Source: Toxorhynchites rutilus septentrionalis
Lineage: Eukaryota; Arthropoda; Insecta; Diptera; Culicidae
Direction of reading: 5' to 3'
Assembly: GCF_029784135.1 (NCBI RefSeq)
Contig: NC_073746.1
Span: 7,642,380 to 7,706,379 of the forward strand
DNA: 64,000 bases
Shown: positions 1-9,300 of the stretch, piece after piece
Layout of the letters: the number at the start of each line of letters is the position of its first letter
Numbering within the stretch: position 1 is the stretch's first letter
Program-made: the position numbers and the translations under genes
The notes under the pieces: model-generated
Told to the model about the DNA's origin: nothing
Databases searched by the model: none
The model's input: only the letters and a program-made list of their open reading frames with translations

Positions 1-784
1 TTTCTTCTAATCTTTCTATTGAAAACAAAAGTTCTTCTGGGTGGAGGATATGTTTCGTGATAATGTTAAGTTTTGCTAAATGAATCGACTCTGCTATGTC
101 CTTGAAATGTGAGATTAAGTTATCTAGTAACATGTTGATTTTCATTACATCTTTGATTATTTGTATTTGTTTTGCTATGTTATCCATACGAGCCTGATTG
201 AAATTTTTGACAATGATTTCTTACTGTTTATTAATTTGTTTTATAATTGTATCTATTCTGTTATTCAATTGATAATTTATCTTGGCTTGTTTGTTATTTT
301 CATTGATAAGTTGATTGCCTTTAATTCTTAGCTCCTCCAAATCTTTAATAATTTCATTGTAATCTTCGTTATCCAAGTTTCCGGTGATAAATTTTATTCC
401 GCTTCCCACAAAATTCAATAATCCTCTTTTGGGTCGTGGTTTATTCTGAAGGCTATGATAAAGATAGTTAAGATTATTAAATTTTGAAAGGATAATTTCG
501 TTCAATTCCGATGTATTGCAAATATTCTTGATTCCGTCGATCATATTTTTTATCGTTATCAAAGTGGGGTGATAAATTTCGAAATCTATGATGTGGTAAA
601 TTTTGTGTTCCCCATCTTTGATGTAGTTTTTACCTGATGCTATTGCTAGCAGACCTGGATTGTGACTAAGTTCCATTATTTGTATGGTAGGTTGCCTGCC
701 CATAGTTCCAGATACTAAAACGAGAAATAAGAAAGTTTGGACGGCGGTCCATATCCTAAAATAGAAAAATAGATTAGAGTTCAT
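1..784 (-). pseudogene. env of gypsy element A, interrupted by a stop codon and cut by the window edge
   Basis: Errantivirus envelope glycoprotein, related to the baculovirus F-protein family that mediates membrane fusion. The open frame from 784 begins with a hydrophobic signal-peptide-like stretch, then an extracellular part, then a furin-type site RPKR at about residues 117-120 of this frame followed by a glycine-rich fusion-peptide-like segment. A TAA at 221-223 interrupts the frame, but the same frame stays open from 220 to the window edge, so this is a nonsense mutation, not the natural end. A splice acceptor (pyrimidine-rich, ending TTTTAG) lies at 756-757, 32 nt after the pol stop. 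The first codons from 784 may therefore not be the real start (see the leader exon at 5838-5860). The membrane anchor is off the window. Confidence 0.85.
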
Positions 785-788
785 TTTA

Positions 789-3700
789 TTACTTCCTTAT
801 TCTACGCATTTTTGTTTTATGTAGTTTCCTATTTTTATCGTCTTCATACGTTTGGTTCCTGTCTTCGACAACTTTAACAGGTTGAAACCATTCTTTAGTT
901 TTTGCTTTAATACCCTGCCGTCTATTAAAAACTGTTTGATCGGCTTCAAGTAATGGTGGGTCTTCTCTAGATGCATTTTGTTGTTGATGTTGTTTCTGCT
1001 GTGTATCAGTAGCTCTAGCCTCTGCTTCTTTATAAATTTTGTCACGGTATTCCAAAAGTTGGGCTCTATCTAAAGGTCGTTCTTCTTCGCTTTTTATTCC
1101 GTAGAATATTTCGCGAGGTCTCATATTGGTAGAGCTGTGAATTGTATTATTGTACAAGCTACACGATATTTGAAACATTTCCTTATTGGTGACATTCTCA
1201 TATTTGTCTTTATTGCATCTGAAAATTTCTTCTATTGTTGAATGGAATCGTTCTACCGTTCCATTTTGTTCACTGTTGTTGGTTGGTGTAAAATACTGTT
1301 GAATATGAAGTTTGTCTAGCATGTCCCGCATTTCAATGGATTTGAATGCTGGTTCATTATCAGATATTATCATTTTAGGTGTTCCGTATAATGAAATAAA
1401 TTTGACAATAGCTTTTCTAATGTCTACTGTGGTTCTTGATTTAATAGGAAGTAGAAATCCAAATTTAGACAGTTTGTCTATAATTGATAAAAATAAATTA
1501 GGTTGGGATATTAACACATCAATGTGGATAATATCCAATGGTTGCTTTGGGATAGGGGTTTCGCCTAGAAGAATCTTATACGGTTTTCTCTCATACTTCA
1601 TTCGATTGCAGGTATTACATAATATGATAAACTTCCTTATCTTAATTTTCATTTTTGGAAAATAGAATCTTCTTCTCATTACTGCCAGATTTTCTTGAAT
1701 TCCACGATGTGCAATTTCGTGAGTTTCTTCAATTAAAGTATCTTGCTCCTCATCGGATCTCACGTCTATTAGTAAGCGGTGTGATATTCTAACCTTGAAA
1801 GTACGACATCTACTGAAATAATTTTTATAAACTATTTGAATTTGGTTTATGAGATTTTCTGGACATATTATGCAATTTGTGCGTCGAGGGTCCATATATT
1901 CTTTAAACATTTTAATTAGAAACGGTACGCCAAATATTACTTTGGTAATAGTCCGCCTGTAAACTCTGGGAAACACTTCTTCGAAAGTAGTACTTTCTTC
2001 ACCAATTTTGAGTATAATTTGATTATGGAAATAATTTATGGGAGCCTCTGTGCATTGTATGAATTCTGAATCATCAGTATTCGCTGAATGCACGGTGATA
2101 TCGTCGGAAGATGAATCAGTTTCATTAATGTTAAGTTCGTGGAAAACTCTGGACAATCCATCGGCTACCACATTCTGTTTGCCAGGTTTGTATTGGATGT
2201 CCAAATCAAATTCTGATAAACTTAACCGCCAATGAATGAGCCTTTGATTTGGTTCTTTGAGGTTTAGGCTGTAGGTGAGCGGTTTGTGATCAGTATAAAG
2301 TGTAAATCTGTTGCCATAAAGGTATGGTCTGAAATGTTTGCAACCCCAAACTATTGCTAATAGCTCCTTTTCTATGGTGGAGTAGTTCTCCTCGGATTTA
2401 TTAAGGGTACGAGAGGCATAGGCAATTGGCCTATCTTTACCTATTGGCCCTTGCGAAAGTACGGCACCTATTGCGTGATTAGACGCGTCAGTGGTCAAAA
2501 TAAAAGGTTTTGTGAAGTCTGGGTACTGAAGGATGTCACTACTGGTCAAAATGTTTTTGCATTTGTCAAATGCCTTTACGAAGTCTTCATTGTGAACTAT
2601 TTTTTCACCTTTTCTCAAAGAGTTAGTCAAAGGTTTTGCAATTTTTGCAAAGTCCTTTATAAATTTTCTATAATAACCGAGTATTCCTAGAAATCCTCGA
2701 AGTTCTTTATCACTCTTAGGTAAAGGCCAATTTTGAATTGACTCGATTTTATCCGGGTTGGGTCTCACACCTTCGGATGTGACGACATGTCCCAGAAGGG
2801 CGACTTCTTTACTTAGAAATTCGCACTTATCCAGCTGAATTTTCATATTATATTTAGACAATGAATCAAAAATTTTCTTTAGATTGTCTAAATGTTCTTG
2901 CAAACTTGTAGAAAAAACGATGATATCATCCATATAGATGAAACATCGCAAACCAATATGCTCTCTAAGAATATTGTCCATCACTCTTTGAAATGTGGAT
3001 GGCGCATTCTTGAGTCCAAATGGCATTCGTAAGAACTCATAGTGCCCATTTTCGACACTAAAAGCCGTCTTTGGAATGTCTGTTTTCTCGACTTCTATCT
3101 GGTGAAAACCAGACGCTAAATCAATAGTAGAAAAATAATTACATCTCCCAAGCTTATCGAGAATATCGGAAATGTTGGGGATTGGGTACCGATCGTTGAT
3201 TGTTTTATCGTTCAGTTTACGATAGTCAATCACTAATCTCCATTTCTTTTTGCCAGAGGCGTCTAGCTTCTTGGGAACTATCCAAACTGGAGAGGTCCAC
3301 GGGCTAACTGAGTGTCTTATAATACCCTGTTGTAACATCTGGGATATTTGTTTCTGCACTTCTTCTCGATGGCAAAAAGGGTACCTGTATGATTTGGCAT
3401 AAATTGGTAAATCATCTTTTGTTTGAATATTATGCTTAATAGCATTAGTGAATGATAAAGCTTCTCCTTCTAATAGAAAAACATCTTGGTTTTCCGCAAT
3501 TATTTTCAGTAGCTTCGATTTTTCTTCTGAGTTGAGGTGATTCAATCTTAGTTGATCAAAAAGTCTTCGGTTTATTGGAACTGGAGTTGTTGAGCGAATT
3601 TGTGTTTCAAAATTATTCAATTCGAATTCAAAGGGTTTCTCAATGTTAATTTTAGTAGGTTCCTTTGAGTAATTAGTAATTGTCATGAAAGCACGATTGT

Positions 3701-4253
3701 TTACGGCGTTGCATATTCCAGAGTGAATAAATGTGGTATCGGAAATATTCATGTCAGTGTTCACGAAGAAATCTCCTTCACTGATTGTTACTGGAAGGCT
3801 CACTACTTTCGTTTCTTCAGGATTCAATTGTATTTCAGTAGCAAACGGATATTTTCTTTTCATTTTTATTTTCCCAGTAGGAAATTGTAACTCATTTGTA
3901 TTTGTGAGAATGTCGATTCGAAGCATTTGTAACGATTCGTAACCAATCAGTCCATCAAAAAATGGATGAAAGTCAAAAACGTAAAATTGCAATTTTTGTG
4001 TTTGAGGCACTTGAATGAATGGATTGAATTCTACAAAACGATTAATTGTATGAGAACCGTTAATATTAGTGACAATGGCTGGATCGGTGTGTCTGCAATT
4101 TTCAAAGTTAACATGTCGGGTGCTTATGTAGTTTTTATTTGCCCCGGTATCTATTAAAAATTTTAAAACTCCTTTCGAAGTAGGAACTTCGATATAAGGT
4201 ATGAAATTATTTACGTTGGATTGAATTCTGCATCCTGCTGTCGAAAATTTAGG
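789..4253 (-). CDS. pol: pol polyprotein of gypsy element A (protease, RT, RNase H, integrase)
   Basis: The frame has no ATG of its own; it is entered from gag by a -1 frameshift and opens at 4253. In order: aspartic protease with LIDTGANKNYIS (about 4120-4155); reverse transcriptase with LVIDYRKLN and FIYMDDIIVFS (YMDD near 2930-2940); RNase H with TTDASNHAIGAVLSQ; integrase with an HHCC zinc finger (H-x-H ... CNTC near 1620-1720) and the DDE core (HIDV, SDNEPAF, NGTVERFHS). All catalytic residues are visible and no internal stop is seen. It ends with TAA at 789-791, four bases before the env frame's first ATG. The protein drives reverse transcription of the element RNA and its integration into the host genome. 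A start at 4010 would be wrong: it would cut off the protease. Confidence 0.93.
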   Translation of the reverse strand, partial: PKFSTAGCRIQSNVNNFIPYIEVPTSKGVLKFLIDTGANKNYISTRHVNFENCRHTDPAIVTNINGSHTINRFVEFNPFIQVPQTQKLQFYVFDFHPFFDGLIGYESLQMLRIDILTNTNELQFPTGKIKMKRKYPFATEIQLNPEETKVVSLPVTISEGDFFVNTDMNISDTTFIHSGICNAVNNRAFMTITNYSKEPTKINIEKPFEFELNNFETQIRSTTPVPINRRLFDQLRLNHLNSEEKSKLLKIIAENQDVFLLEGEALSFTNAIKHNIQTKDDLPIYAKSYRYPFCHREEVQKQISQMLQQGIIRHSVSPWTSPVWIVPKKLDASGKKKWRLVIDYRKLNDKTINDRYPIPNISDILDKLGRCNYFSTIDLASGFHQIEVEKTDIPKTAFSVENGHYEFLRMPFGLKNAPSTFQRVMDNILREHIGLRCFIYMDDIIVFSTSLQEHLDNLKKIFDSLSKYNMKIQLDKCEFLSKEVALLGHVVTSEGVRPNPDKIESIQNWPLPKSDKELRGFLGILGYYRKFIKDFAKIAKPLTNSLRKGEKIVHNEDFVKAFDKCKNILTSSDILQYPDFTKPFILTTDASNHAIGAVLSQGPIGKDRPIAYASRTLNKSEENYSTIEKELLAIVWGCKHFRPYLYGNRFTLYTDHKPLTYSLNLKEPNQRLIHWRLSLSEFDLDIQYKPGKQNVVADGLSRVFHELNINETDSSSDDITVHSANTDDSEFIQCTEAPINYFHNQIILKIGEESTTFEEVFPRVYRRTITKVIFGVPFLIKMFKEYMDPRRTNCIICPENLINQIQIVYKNYFSRCRTFKVRISHRLLIDVRSDEEQDTLIEETHEIAHRGIQENLAVMRRRFYFPKMKIKIRKFIILCNTCNRMKYERKPYKILLGETPIPKQPLDIIHIDVLISQPNLFLSIIDKLSKFGFLLPIKSRTTVDIRKAIVKFISLYGTPKMIISDNEPAFKSIEMRDMLDKLHIQQYFTPTNNSEQNGTVERFHSTIEEIFRCNKDKYENVTNKEMFQISCSLYNNTIHSSTNMRPREIFYGIKSEEERPLDRAQLLEYRDKIYKEAEARATDTQQKQHQQQNASREDPPLLEADQTVFNRRQGIKAKTKEWFQPVKVVEDRNQTYEDDKNRKLHKTKMRRIRK

Positions 4254-5593
4254 TCATCGATTTCATTTGTGATTTTCTCTTCGTTATTGGTTTCAATTTG
4301 TTGGTCTGATGGCTGGGTTTCTGAGCAAATCTCATTGCTTTGGTTTTCGAAATTTTGATATGCGTAATAGTATTCGTCATTATTGGGGTAATAGTAATTT
4401 TCAGGATTTAATTCCTCAGGAATTTGGAAGTTGGGTCTATTCATATAATTGACTTGACGAGTTCTCATGGAGTGGTCAACCTCCATCGGTACCGGTCTCG
4501 GTTGTTGATCGTTGGGTCTTTGTACATACGCGTCCCTTTGGGGGTTCGGTAAGTTGAAGCGTGGTTGATTGAAAGATTGTGAGTGATGAGCTCTTGGAGG
4601 TGGATGGAAAGGTGGTTGCAATGCTCTAGGTTGTGGTTGAAATGCTCTATGTTGTGGTTGGAATTGTCTATGTGGTGGTTGGAATGGTCTATGTTGTAAT
4701 TGGAATGGCCTAGAATGTTGCTGTGATGATCTAGGGTATTGTTGGAATAAATTTGGGATCGAATTGTTGGGTCTTGGTGGAATTGGGGGTGCAGCTTTAA
4801 AAGGGTTTCTAACATAATTATAATTTCCTTCCTCGAGGCAGAGTCGTAACGCTTCCTTTAGTGTTTTTGGACATTGCGCTCTTATGATTGGTCCAAGTGG
4901 ATCCTTTAATCCTGCCAAAAATACTTTTAGACCTAATTCTTGATAAAATGAATTTTTCGCTGCTTTCACGTCAGCATTATTTTCGTTCAAATTGAGAAGA
5001 TTCACTAGCAGTGAAATTGAATGAGAAATCCGACTATAAAATTCTTCTACGGTAGTGCTCTGGTTCGATTTAAATAAATCCCGCGTGAGGGAAATTTCGT
5101 CACGCTTATCGCTATAATGTGTAATCAATGTGTTTTTAATATCGTCCCAATCTGTCGAGGTGCCGTAAATTTCCAGAACGGTATCGGCATCTCCTATTAT
5201 TTTGCTACGGATGGCTTGCATCCAGACTTGAAATATAGGGGAATTTGTAGCTTCGGCCAGAAGTGGAATTAAATTGTCGATGCATTTGATGAAACTGTGC
5301 AGTTTCACTGGGTTTCCATCGAAACAAGCGATGTCCCTAATGATTTGTGGTGTTTGCAAAGATTTTATGATTGTTTCTGTTCTGGCAAAATTGTTGGCAA
5401 CATCGTTTTGAACGTTCACAGGTTCAGGTTGATGTTGAATAATTTGTGCTGCTTGCGGAGCAACAATTTGTGGGGCGGCATGTTGAGCAGCGCGTACTGC
5501 TTCAACGGCGCCTTGTATCTCAAGCTGAAGCTGTTGAATTTGATCATCTCGGTCCATGATGGCTTGTTGCAATTCTGCAATATGCGCATCCAT
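4211..5593 (-). CDS. gag: gag polyprotein of gypsy element A
   Basis: 460 residues. It starts MDAHIAELQQAI with a coiled-coil-like N-terminus. A retrotransposon-gag capsid region follows (about residues 85-275, with FDGNPVKLHSFIKCID and a typical helical pattern). The C-terminal region is rich in Pro, Gln, Arg and His and contains short degenerate repeats of the type HRxFQPQ (about residues 300-350, nucleotides 4560-4720). No CCHC zinc knuckle is present, as in other insect gypsy-group gags, so RNA binding probably relies on the basic Pro/Gln/Arg-rich tail. It overlaps the pol frame by about 40 nt and contains the frameshift heptamer near its end in the peptide DDLNF. It forms the virus-like particle. 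Confidence 0.9.
   Translation of the reverse strand: MDAHIAELQQAIMDRDDQIQQLQLEIQGAVEAVRAAQHAAPQIVAPQAAQIIQHQPEPVNVQNDVANNFARTETIIKSLQTPQIIRDIACFDGNPVKLHSFIKCIDNLIPLLAEATNSPIFQVWMQAIRSKIIGDADTVLEIYGTSTDWDDIKNTLITHYSDKRDEISLTRDLFKSNQSTTVEEFYSRISHSISLLVNLLNLNENNADVKAAKNSFYQELGLKVFLAGLKDPLGPIIRAQCPKTLKEALRLCLEEGNYNYVRNPFKAAPPIPPRPNNSIPNLFQQYPRSSQQHSRPFQLQHRPFQPPHRQFQPQHRAFQPQPRALQPPFHPPPRAHHSQSFNQPRFNLPNPQRDAYVQRPNDQQPRPVPMEVDHSMRTRQVNYMNRPNFQIPEELNPENYYYPNNDEYYYAYQNFENQSNEICSETQPSDQQIETNNEEKITNEIDDLNFRQQDAEFNPT
4244..4250 (-). promoter_or_regulatory. -1 ribosomal frameshift site, gag to pol, element A
   Basis: The minus strand reads A AAT TTT in the gag frame, which fits the X XXY YYZ slippery rule exactly. 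Slipping back one base here moves the ribosome into the pol frame, which is closed by TGA just upstream and open from this point on. The same heptamer sits at the matching place in element B. Confidence 0.75.
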
Positions 5594-5612
5594 TTTTACT
5601 TTAATTAATTCC

Positions 5613-5832
5613 GCACTTGATAAAAGTAAATAATCAAATCACTATTTTACGGTGTACTTATTGTTCTTTTGAAAGTATTTTATTTCACTTATATCTCTTA
5701 TTTATTTAATAGAATAAACTCTTTAATTATTTTGGCACTTGATAGATAGTTAAATCGTAATTGAGTGATTGGTATGTATTGTTTTATTTCACTTTTATTT
5801 TTCTTATTTATTTAGTAGAATAAAATAAAATT
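5613..5832 (-). repeat. Imperfect tandem duplication in the leader of element A
   Basis: Two units of roughly 100-120 bp, starting at 5613 and 5735, both begin GCACTTGATA on the plus strand and share the blocks TATTTCACTT and CTTATTTATTTA-TAGAATAAA. They lie between the env splice donor and the gag start, in the intron of the env message. Confidence 0.7.
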
Positions 5833-5837
5833 CTTAC

Positions 5838-5860
5838 CTTAGAAAAAGAAATGGTCCCAT
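5838..5860 (-). other. Candidate env leader exon end: ATG (5860-5858) and splice donor (5837-5836), element A
   Basis: On the minus strand an ATG is followed 20 nt later by CTAAG/GTAAGAA, a strong splice donor. The exon leaves two bases of a codon. Joining to the acceptor at 756-757 completes that codon in the env frame. Splicing of env from the leader is established for gypsy, and the phase match here is seen directly. Confidence 0.65.
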
Positions 5861-5984
5861 ATCCTTTGGGTTCTTTTTATGTAGAAGCAGGTCGTTAGCT
5901 CCGTGATGTGTCAGCTGCTGCGTTTTGTATCTGATATGCACTCAGGGAACACTTTCACTAAACACTCAACACGGGGCGCTAACT

Positions 5985-6003
5985 AATCCTACCGACTGCG
6001 CCA
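5985..6003 (-). other. Primer binding site of element A (tRNA-Ser type)
   Basis: The minus strand reads TGGCGCAGTCGGTAGGATT directly after the 5' LTR. It is complementary to the 3' end of a mature tRNA (TGG pairs with CCA) and fits dipteran tRNA-Ser as I remember it, the primer known for 17.6 and 297. Confidence 0.85.
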
Positions 6004-6304
6004 CTTAACTTCCCATGTGAGGAAGTGGAGTTTTTAAAAAAAGACTAACTAAACTAAGCTAAAGCTAAAAAGGAAAACGCGACTATTCTCGTCGGCTCAC
6101 TAATTTAATCTGAATCTTTATTCAATTTCTTTTTGGTACAATACGAGTTGGAAATCATTATTACTTGGAGAGATGTTGAATCGGCGTAATTTGATGCCTC
6201 CGCGGTTGGTCTCTGCTGCGATCCGGTTCCGTTGTTTACAGTCACAGCACGTCTTATGCCGTGGGTATGGTTGCTGGTTTGATTATATGGGCCTGGCGAT
6301 AACT
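6004..6304 (-). repeat. 5' LTR of gypsy element A
   Basis: About 301 bp between the primer binding site and the TA repeat. On the minus strand it begins AGTTATCGCC and ends GGGAAGTTAAG, similar to the AGTTA ends of insect errantivirus LTRs. The outer boundary is inferred, because the partner LTR is not in the window. Confidence 0.7.
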
Positions 6305-6361
<57 letters not shown>

Positions 6362-6378
6362 TATTCTATATATATAAA
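6305..6378. repeat. (TA)n microsatellite
   Basis: Nearly pure TA dinucleotides, with a short TTCTATTC interruption, directly bordering the LTR of element A. Confidence 0.95.
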
Positions 6379-6577
6379 AAGATACATAATACTAAAATTA
6401 ATTCGATTCGAGTTTGAATTATCTCGAAACGAGTTACTTGTTTCGAAATGCGCAATGCCACCCGTGGAAAATGTGGCTTCTGCAAAATTGTCGCCAAGGA
6501 AATGCTTTTCTTCTTATACGTGCAATTCCTCTAAAATAGCCACATCTAGGGGCGGTGTAATAACTGTTGAATTTGGA
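6376..6577 (+). repeat. 202-bp interspersed repeat, copy 1
   Basis: Essentially identical to 11525-11726. It contains an open frame starting ATGCCACCCGTGG (MPPVENVASAKLSPRK...), which runs on differently after each copy. No family recognised. Confidence 0.8.
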
Positions 6578-7050
6578 AATATAATTCAATTTTCAGTTCG
6601 TAATTTCTATCCCATTCGCCGTGTTTATCATGATGATGCTAACATTAATAACATTATATACGAACCTCCCACCTTATATATAACGTCTCCCACCGTTTTA
6701 GAGACATCTTAACATTATGTTCAATTTTTAGAGCGTAAACCATCTGTAAATTTTTTCACTATTTATATTTTCTTGCCACAAATCGTTGCCACTTTTTTCT
6801 CTCATGTTCCACTTCTCTTCTTTGGTTGTATGTTGTTATGTTATGGTTGTAACTCACGTTTTCACGCTGTGCAATTGCATATTATAGGGTGCTTTTGAAC
6901 GCTCAGTATAGTTGTGAAATAGCACTATGCGTGTCCGACCGAAGCAACAGAGTGGATCAAACAAATGATCTACTCTGTTGAAAATTAAATCTTAGGTGAA
7001 TGCGTTAATTTGTTCAGTTTCTGAAGAGAAGCGAAAACTGCATCACAACC
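6578..7050. other. Unassigned AT-rich sequence
   Basis: No gene or recognised repeat seen. Confidence 0.5.
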
Positions 7051-7052
7051 CT

Positions 7053-7190
7053 CACGCCTTAGGGGCTGTCCACATACCACGTGGACAGAAAAAGCACGAT
7101 TTTAGACTCCCCCCTCCCCCTCCGTGGACAAGCGTGGACATTTTCATACCCCTCCCCCTGTTGTCCACGTGGACATTTTTTCTTATTTTA
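7053..7190. repeat. GTCCACGTGGAC-type repeat, copy 1
   Basis: Starts AGGGGCTGTCCACATACC and holds several GTGGACA/TGTCCAC words around C-rich tracts, ending in the 14-bp palindrome TGTCCACGTGGACA. It resembles the termini of abundant mosquito miniature elements. A shorter related stretch is at 10953-11010. Confidence 0.55.
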
Positions 7191-7880
7191 TTAGAATAAA
7201 TGAGGAATTACGCGCAAATCGAATTTACATTCCATTCAAGTTTATTTTGTTACAAATTTTACTAGTTATACCCTGTCACTGTCACATATAAAGGCTATCT
7301 GGTTTGCCAACACAGAAACGCGCGATATACAGTTGAACAATACGAATCCGAATATGAAGCACAGAATTCCAAAAATTGATCTTGGGCAACATATTCAATA
7401 CTAGAAAGTTAATTTACGTTCACAACTTTATTTCAAAATTGTGCTTATTCCAACTGGAAATCTTAAAACTTCCTGAAGTGTTGGCAGTAGCAGCAACAAT
7501 CCTTGAAGTGGATTGTATATTGTGTCATAATATGAGCTCCATCAGTGCCGAACTTTCCGAGTATTTGAAGCGCACACAAACAAACAGAACAATTCCATAT
7601 GCCTAGATTATTTTTTATTCAGAAAAAAAGAATTTCAAGGAAAGAAAAGATAAAGTAGGAAACATGCACTAATATCTATAGATCTGCACTTAACAAACGA
7701 TTGAGAAGTAAAGGTTTGAAATTTTAAACGATTTCGGAACGCTGTAGTTTCGATATCAATGATGACATGAAGATACAAAAAAACAACATTTTCAAGCTAC
7801 AAATTTCTAGTTTAGGGTTATCGTACATACATATTTTAAGTTTAATATGTACATGGGTTGTAGACAAAAGACATTACAAG
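7191..7880. other. Unassigned sequence
   Basis: No gene or recognised repeat seen; only short chance frames. Confidence 0.5.
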
Positions 7881-7892
7881 AAAAAAAATAAA

Positions 7893-8167
7893 GGTGCACC
7901 CGTGGCCGAGTGGTTAACGTCTCACATTATCATGCCAGGTGTTCGGGTTCGTTTCCCTTCTGGCCGGGGGATTTTTCGTCAAAGAAATTTCCTTCGATTT
8001 GCACTGTGGTCACGCGTATTCTAGAGCTTGCCCCTCGGTATACATTCAAGGCGTGTTATTTGACTTAAGAAATCTCAATGAAGTATTAATAAATGACGCT
8101 AGTTAATGCATACGTTGAGACGGCAAAAGTTCCACAGGGAACGTTAACGCCATTTAAGAAGAAGAAG
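7893..8167 (+). mobile_element. tRNA-Ser-derived SINE
   Basis: The 5' end is tRNA-like, with a Pol III A box (TGGCCGAGTGG) and a B box (GGTTCGTTTCC). An unrelated body containing CACTGTGGTCACGCGTATTC follows, and the element ends in GAAGAAGAAG. It is flanked by an 11-bp target duplication AAAAAAATAAA (7882-7892 and 8168-8178). This body and tail match a SINE type I know from mosquitoes. It is not a tRNA gene: the anticodon arm is degenerate and the tail continues. A decayed second copy lies at 28158-28370. Confidence 0.88.
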
Positions 8168-8179
8168 AAAAAAATAAAA

Positions 8180-9300
8180 CGTTTTTGGTTTATTTTCAAA
8201 GTTTGTATAGATTTTAAAAATATATTCCCAATAATAATTTCATTTCGTTTCCATTTGATTCATAGAATGTTTCAGTAGAACCTTTTCCTACAGAAGTATT
8301 CTCTATCGAATGAAAAATTATCCTTTAATTTTGAATAAGGAATATTCAATGAAATAATGAACGCACAGTAAATCGATGGTCGAAACAGTCCACTGACCAC
8401 CACAAACTTGAAAATATTCTATGCAAGGACCAGTGTTTGCTTCGACGAATGCATTATTTTATAACAGAGTTACAGCGTTTCAAAAATCATTCAAAACTCA
8501 CTTTCGATGTCGCAGTGCTCGCGAGGAAAAACTACATAAGAAATTTTTTATTACTATTGATTTTATACTAATCTTGCCCTTATTTTTTTTGCTCTTCAGT
8601 TTCTTCCAAATTCCATTTCTATTGTTTTGGTTTTCCTCCGCTCAAATCCTTTTTAAAACATTACTTATGAAATTCGAATAGTTTACAATGCCAAATTAAT
8701 TAAATACGCGATACTATCCATTTTAAAAAAATGTTTCATTTTCCAAAAAATCATAGCTCTGAAACCTGCTGCCCGATTGAAACAAGTTTTTGAGAAATCA
8801 GTCAACTTTCTATGCAAATTTAAAGTAATGTTCAAACAGTTGAGAAAACATTCTCATAAATTGAATAATGCTATGAAAACGTTTATGTCTGTTTAAAATA
8901 TTGTTATATGCAGGTTGTTAAGTAGCTAATCCACAATATTTCAAGAGGTGATAGAGGATCATATTTGATGAAAAAAACCTTCCTCGCTTGTGGTCACATC
9001 CCAACTAAGAAACAATTATTGAACTTTCCTTAGGATCGATTTTCTTTTGCCTGGATTTGACTCAAATTCAAAAAGTACGCTGCTTAGAACGTTTCAATTG
9101 CTTTCATTTGAAAGATGAGAAAATTTTGCATAAAAATCTGTTATAAAACATTTAAATTAGTGAAAGATTTGTGGCGAATGGAATGGAATAGTGGATGAAA
9201 ATTCTTGTGGTTCCAAGGAAGGAATTGAAGAGTAGTTGGAGAACTTCAATTTGATTGATAGAAACAATCCAGTTTATCATGCATTTTTGTAAGATTAATA
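8180..9300. other. Unassigned AT-rich sequence
   Basis: No supported gene; only short frames. Confidence 0.5.

Larger units (their letters stand above)
1..6304 (-). mobile_element. Ty3/gypsy errantivirus-like element A (3' end outside window)
   Basis: This is an LTR retrotransposon read right to left: 5' LTR (6004-6304), tRNA primer binding site (5985-6003), leader, gag, pol and the start of env. The order gag-pol-env, the tRNA-Ser type primer site and an env with a furin-like site place it near the 17.6/297/gypsy group of insect errantiviruses. The right edge abuts a long TA repeat, which would suit a group that prefers alternating purine-pyrimidine targets, but the target duplication cannot be checked because the 3' LTR is off the window. 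gag and pol look open; env carries a stop codon. Confidence 0.93.

Noticed and set aside
7893..7980. A tRNA-Ser gene
   Set aside because: A and B boxes are present, but the arms do not fold properly and the sequence runs on into a SINE body with tail and target duplication.
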